Positions 39,203 through 41,880 of a DNA stretch of 41,880 bases are shown here, piece after piece (positions within the stretch are counted from its first letter, which is position 1; each line of letters begins with the position of its first letter). The notes under the pieces are model-generated. The model made no database searches. It was given only the letters and a program-made list of their open reading frames with translations, and was not told the origin of the DNA. Origin of the DNA: Tychonema litorale BBK16 (GTDB lineage: Bacteria; Cyanobacteriota; Cyanobacteriia; Cyanobacteriales; Microcoleaceae); the NCBI RefSeq assembly GCF_021648855.1, contig NZ_JAKJHX010000036.1, positions 1-41,880 on the forward strand, written 5' to 3'. The position numbers and the translations under genes were made by a program.

Positions 39203-39282
39203 GTAGGTTGGGTAGAGCGATAGCGAAACCCAACTCTTTTAAAATCCAGTGTTGGGTTTCGCTGACGCTCTACCCAACCTAC
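39203..39282. repeat. 32-bp hairpin GTAGGTTGGGTAGAGCG... between convergent genes
   Basis: Arms 39203-39234 and 39251-39282 are inverted repeats matching at 30 of 32 positions, with a 16-base loop. It stands immediately after the MITE-like element and 23 bases before the mrdA stop. It could act as a terminator for both converging genes. The word GTTGGGTTTCGCTGACGCTC is a common cyanobacterial interspersed repeat. Confidence 0.85.
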
Positions 39283-39305
39283 GGGATCTGACTAAGAACT
39301 AACAA

Positions 39306-41120
39306 TTAAGGCTTCTTAACAATCGGTTTAAAACCTTGCTTTTGGAAATAAGTTCGGAATACCTCATGAGCAATTGGGGCCGCCGACACAGAACCATAAC
39401 CACCACCTTCAACTATAACCGCGATCGCAACTTCCGGTTTATCAGCAGGAGCATAACCCACATACATAGAATTGTCAGGATGACCAGGCATTTCCACAGT
39501 CCCAGTTTTCCCAGCACTCAAAGGAATAGTACCATCATTCAATCCCTTACCAGTACCTTTTAGCACCACATCAGTTAATCCTTGGCGAATCACATTCAAA
39601 GTTCCCGGCTTCATACCTGTTGGAACTTTTTGAGTGATCGGAGTATTAGTTTGAGAAGCCAACAAATGCGGCTGCACTCGCGAGCCACCATTGGCAATAG
39701 TTGACACCATCACAGCCAATTCTAGGGGAGTACAAAGTACCAAACCTTGACCGATCGACATTGTTACTGTATCACCAACATACCAATCTTCCCCATACAT
39801 TTTCTGTTTCTCTGCTGGTATGGGAACTTGACCATGATTGGCGGCATCTAACCCTAAAAGATCTAAGTTGATAGTACCACCAATTCCCATTTTCTTAGCC
39901 CATTTCGCCATTTCCTCCGGCCCCGCTGTCATGCCTACTTGATAGAAAAAAGTATTACTACTAAAGGCTAAAGCATCGCGGAAACCGATCATACCTTGAC
40001 CAGCGCCATGTTCGTTAAAGGAAATTCCGCCGATGTTAATTGAAGAAGAACTTAACAAAGTCGAATCAGGAGAAAATTTGCCAGACTCCATCCCGGCGAC
40101 AGAAGTAACAATCTTAAAAGTGCTACCAACTGGATAACCTTGAACTGCTCTATTTAAAAATGGTTTGTCTGGCCCTTGTAGCCGATCCCATTCTTTTTTA
40201 CTTACCTTGCGGGTAAAAATATTAGGGTCAAATGTCGGCCAACTACCCATTGTTAAAAGAGCTCCAGTTTTAACATCGATCGCCACAACAGCACCTAGGC
40301 GATCGCCCAAAGCCTTCTCCGCAGTTTTCTGCATATCTAAATCTAAGGTTAGCTGCACTGGTTTGCCAGCAATCGGCTCTTTTACGCCTAAATCTTGGAT
40401 TTCCTCGCCCTTAGCATTCACCTCAATCAAACGACTTCCCCAAACACCCTCTAAATTAGGATTAACTAATTTTTCAACTCCCATTTTACCAACAATCATT
40501 CCCATCGGATATCCAGGATTAGCTTTTAATTCATCTAAAGTAGCTTCACCGACGTATCCCAAAAGATGGGATGCTAATTGCTGGTTGGGATAGTCGCGGC
40601 CGGATTCTGGGCGAATCTCTACCCCTCGCAAAGTATTCGCTTGTTCTCCCAAACCGACGAAGGTAGCAAGATCAATATCCTTACTAATTCGCACTGGTAG
40701 GGCAGATTTATAGCCTGCTTTGTCGATCTTTTGGATAATTTCGGTCGGGGGAATGTTGACTATAGGGCTGAGTATACCGACGGCTTCTTGCCACTCCTGG
40801 GGCGATCGCTCTTTTGGCCACAAATACACTGATCGCGATACGCGATTAGCCGCAAAAATTTTCTGGTTACGATCTAAAAGTGGGCCACGAACCGCCGCTA
40901 CTGAAACTGGACGAATCCGGTTATTTTCCGCCCGTTGTCGGTTATAAGCTCCCTGTACCAGTTGCAATTCGGCTAGACGAAATAGGGGTAATGTGACTAA
41001 AGTAGTGACCAGGAGCATAAAAACCATCACTTGGAGCGATCGACCCCGTTTCCGTACAGTATCGTCTAAGCCATTTTTTTCAAATTTGACTTGAGATTTA
41101 AAAGAAAAGTCGCTAGCCAT
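39306..41120 (-). CDS. mrdA: Penicillin-binding protein 2 (peptidoglycan transpeptidase)
   Basis: A 604-residue class B penicillin-binding protein that cross-links peptidoglycan in the periplasm, usually with RodA during cell elongation. It has a short cytoplasmic N-terminus, one membrane helix (about 31-48), the dimerisation/pedestal region (RPVSVAAVRGPLLDRNQKIFAANR, then LLGYVGEATLDEL) and a transpeptidase domain with all three motifs: STFK (Ser333), SSN (387-389) and KTGT (538-541). I start it at MASDFSFKSQ (41120); the frame is open 26 codons upstream to 41198, but that stretch is poorly protein-like. No mreBCD or rodA lies next to it in the window. It is divergent from the holin-type gene. 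Confidence 0.95.
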   Translation of the reverse strand: MASDFSFKSQVKFEKNGLDDTVRKRGRSLQVMVFMLLVTTLVTLPLFRLAELQLVQGAYNRQRAENNRIRPVSVAAVRGPLLDRNQKIFAANRVSRSVYLWPKERSPQEWQEAVGILSPIVNIPPTEIIQKIDKAGYKSALPVRISKDIDLATFVGLGEQANTLRGVEIRPESGRDYPNQQLASHLLGYVGEATLDELKANPGYPMGMIVGKMGVEKLVNPNLEGVWGSRLIEVNAKGEEIQDLGVKEPIAGKPVQLTLDLDMQKTAEKALGDRLGAVVAIDVKTGALLTMGSWPTFDPNIFTRKVSKKEWDRLQGPDKPFLNRAVQGYPVGSTFKIVTSVAGMESGKFSPDSTLLSSSSINIGGISFNEHGAGQGMIGFRDALAFSSNTFFYQVGMTAGPEEMAKWAKKMGIGGTINLDLLGLDAANHGQVPIPAEKQKMYGEDWYVGDTVTMSIGQGLVLCTPLELAVMVSTIANGGSRVQPHLLASQTNTPITQKVPTGMKPGTLNVIRQGLTDVVLKGTGKGLNDGTIPLSAGKTGTVEMPGHPDNSMYVGYAPADKPEVAIAVIVEGGGYGSVSAAPIAHEVFRTYFQKQGFKPIVKKP

Positions 41121-41436
41121 ATTAGTTAATCTACTCTTTTTTTCAACTAACAGGTAGAAGCGGTTCCCATCCGGGAAAAATCGCCTCGGATCTAGCAACT
41201 TTCTCCAAAGATCGCAAATCAGACCCTAAGCCATTGAGTTTTCAGTCCCCGAACTACTCCAGGGGTCAATTATTGAATTATTTAATTCTTTAATTGTTTA
41301 ATAAAAAATCGGTTAACACAGATTCTGCCTATCGGTAGAGGAATTAAGATTTTTTTTTGATTAGGATAAGTTGAAAGTCACAAGACATTCAAATATCAAT
41401 TTTTTTGACAATACAACTGTGATGGAGGTATGAGCT

Positions 41437-41796
41437 ATGGAACCTATCGATTTTTTGATTGCTTGGCTAGTTACTGGCAGTAGCTTACTGCTAATTTCTC
41501 AATTGCCGATCGGCGTTGAAATTGACAGTACGCCAAAAGCAGTATTTGCAGCGGCAGTTTTAGGAATTTTGAATGTTTTAGTCTTACCAATTTTGAAAGC
41601 AGTTTTTTTTGTACCAAATGTGCTGACTCTGGGCTTGCTTTCGGGTCTCTTTGCGTTTGTCATGAACGTGATTATTTTTGCCGTGGCTGCCAAATTAGTT
41701 GAGGGATTTAGCTTGCGGATGGGGATTTGGAGTGCGGTATTAGGAGCGCTAGCTTTAGCTTTAGTCAGCAGCTTGATCAATGGCGTGCTAATTTAG
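41437..41796 (+). CDS. Phage holin 4 superfamily membrane protein (YvlD-like)
   Basis: A 119-residue protein with four membrane helices (about 5-20, 33-53, 60-84 and 93-117). The pattern, with GVEIDSTPKAVFAAAVLGILNVLVLPILK and LTLGLLSGLFAFVMNVIIFAVAAKLVEGF, is that of the Phage_holin_4_2/YvlD family of small bacterial membrane proteins. Despite the name most members are chromosomal and are not lysis proteins; the role is unknown. GGAGGT (41424-41429) lies seven bases before the ATG, the best ribosome site in this window. Confidence 0.92.
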   Translation: MEPIDFLIAWLVTGSSLLLISQLPIGVEIDSTPKAVFAAAVLGILNVLVLPILKAVFFVPNVLTLGLLSGLFAFVMNVIIFAVAAKLVEGFSLRMGIWSAVLGALALALVSSLINGVLI

Positions 41797-41810
41797 CGAT
41801 CGGCAATTGA

Positions 41811-41830
41811 GTAGGGACACGGCATTGCCC
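41811..41830. repeat. GTAGGGACACGGCATTGCCC repeat
   Basis: A variant of the GACACGGCACTGCCGTGTC family in which the right arm ends in GCCC. It lies just past the holin-type gene at the window edge. Confidence 0.65.
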
Positions 41831-41880
41831 ATAGGTGTCAACTTAAGCCTGAAAGCCTTGATAAATGTCGTTTTTACCAT

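Noticed and set aside
41437..41796. Holin-type gene as evidence of a prophage
   Set aside because: The family is widespread on bacterial chromosomes, and no other phage structural, lysis or integration gene is visible nearby.

Overview
The window looks like a chromosomal segment of a filamentous, non-heterocystous cyanobacterium of the Oscillatoria/Microcoleus/Phormidium type. The basis is the very frequent GCGATCGC (HIP1) octamers, several cyanobacteria-restricted families (DUF3318, DUF3155, Ycf33/DUF751, a CCB1-type cytochrome b6f assembly factor), and abundant short interspersed repeats: GGGCATT/GGGAATG stretches, GACACGGCACTGCCGTGTC palindromes, CCTTCGACTTCGCTCAGGG elements and MITE-like hairpins. 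The genus is inferred; no rRNA or tRNA is present to test it.

Region 1 (168-9914) is a chemosensory operon of the kind that controls type IV pilus motility and phototaxis in cyanobacteria: a CheW adaptor, a TPR-headed methyl-accepting protein with almost no periplasmic domain, and a giant hybrid CheA (HPt, very long acidic linker, kinase, CheW, receiver). A tandem-duplicated HNH endonuclease gene sits between receptor and kinase. The CheA linker carries about sixteen copies of a short acidic-hydrophobic motif.

Region 2 (10170-14278) has a pentapeptide-repeat protein fused to a RidA deaminase, a small unknown protein, and polynucleotide phosphorylase (pnp). Region 3 (14541-19649) is a same-strand cluster of a SNF2 helicase, a PD-(D/E)XK-like protein and a SWIM zinc-finger protein; the helicase ORF has absorbed three families of intergenic repeat in frame. 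Region 4 (19954-24606) has aquaporin Z, a Uma2 nuclease-fold protein, DUF3318, a divergent CNT-type nucleoside transporter and two small unknown proteins.

Region 5 (24903-33303) has a very large secreted-type protein (filamentous haemagglutinin TPS domain plus C-terminal CHAT peptidase domain), DUF4058, an unknown membrane protein, a GAF sensor histidine kinase resembling Hik2/CSK, and DUF3155 read from a TTG start. Region 6 (33634-41796) has the CCB1-like factor, a PadR regulator, Ycf33/DUF751, a Dam-type adenine methylase with a convergent PD-(D/E)XK nuclease, a metallophosphoesterase, a Pro-rich membrane-anchored protein, penicillin-binding protein 2 (mrdA) and a holin-4-family membrane protein.

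The strongest candidates for something undescribed are the motif-repeat CheA linker, the HNH gene inside the chemosensory operon, the SNF2/nuclease-fold/SWIM cluster, the TPS-CHAT protein and the methylase/nuclease pair. Function is assigned by family recognition only; no database search was possible.
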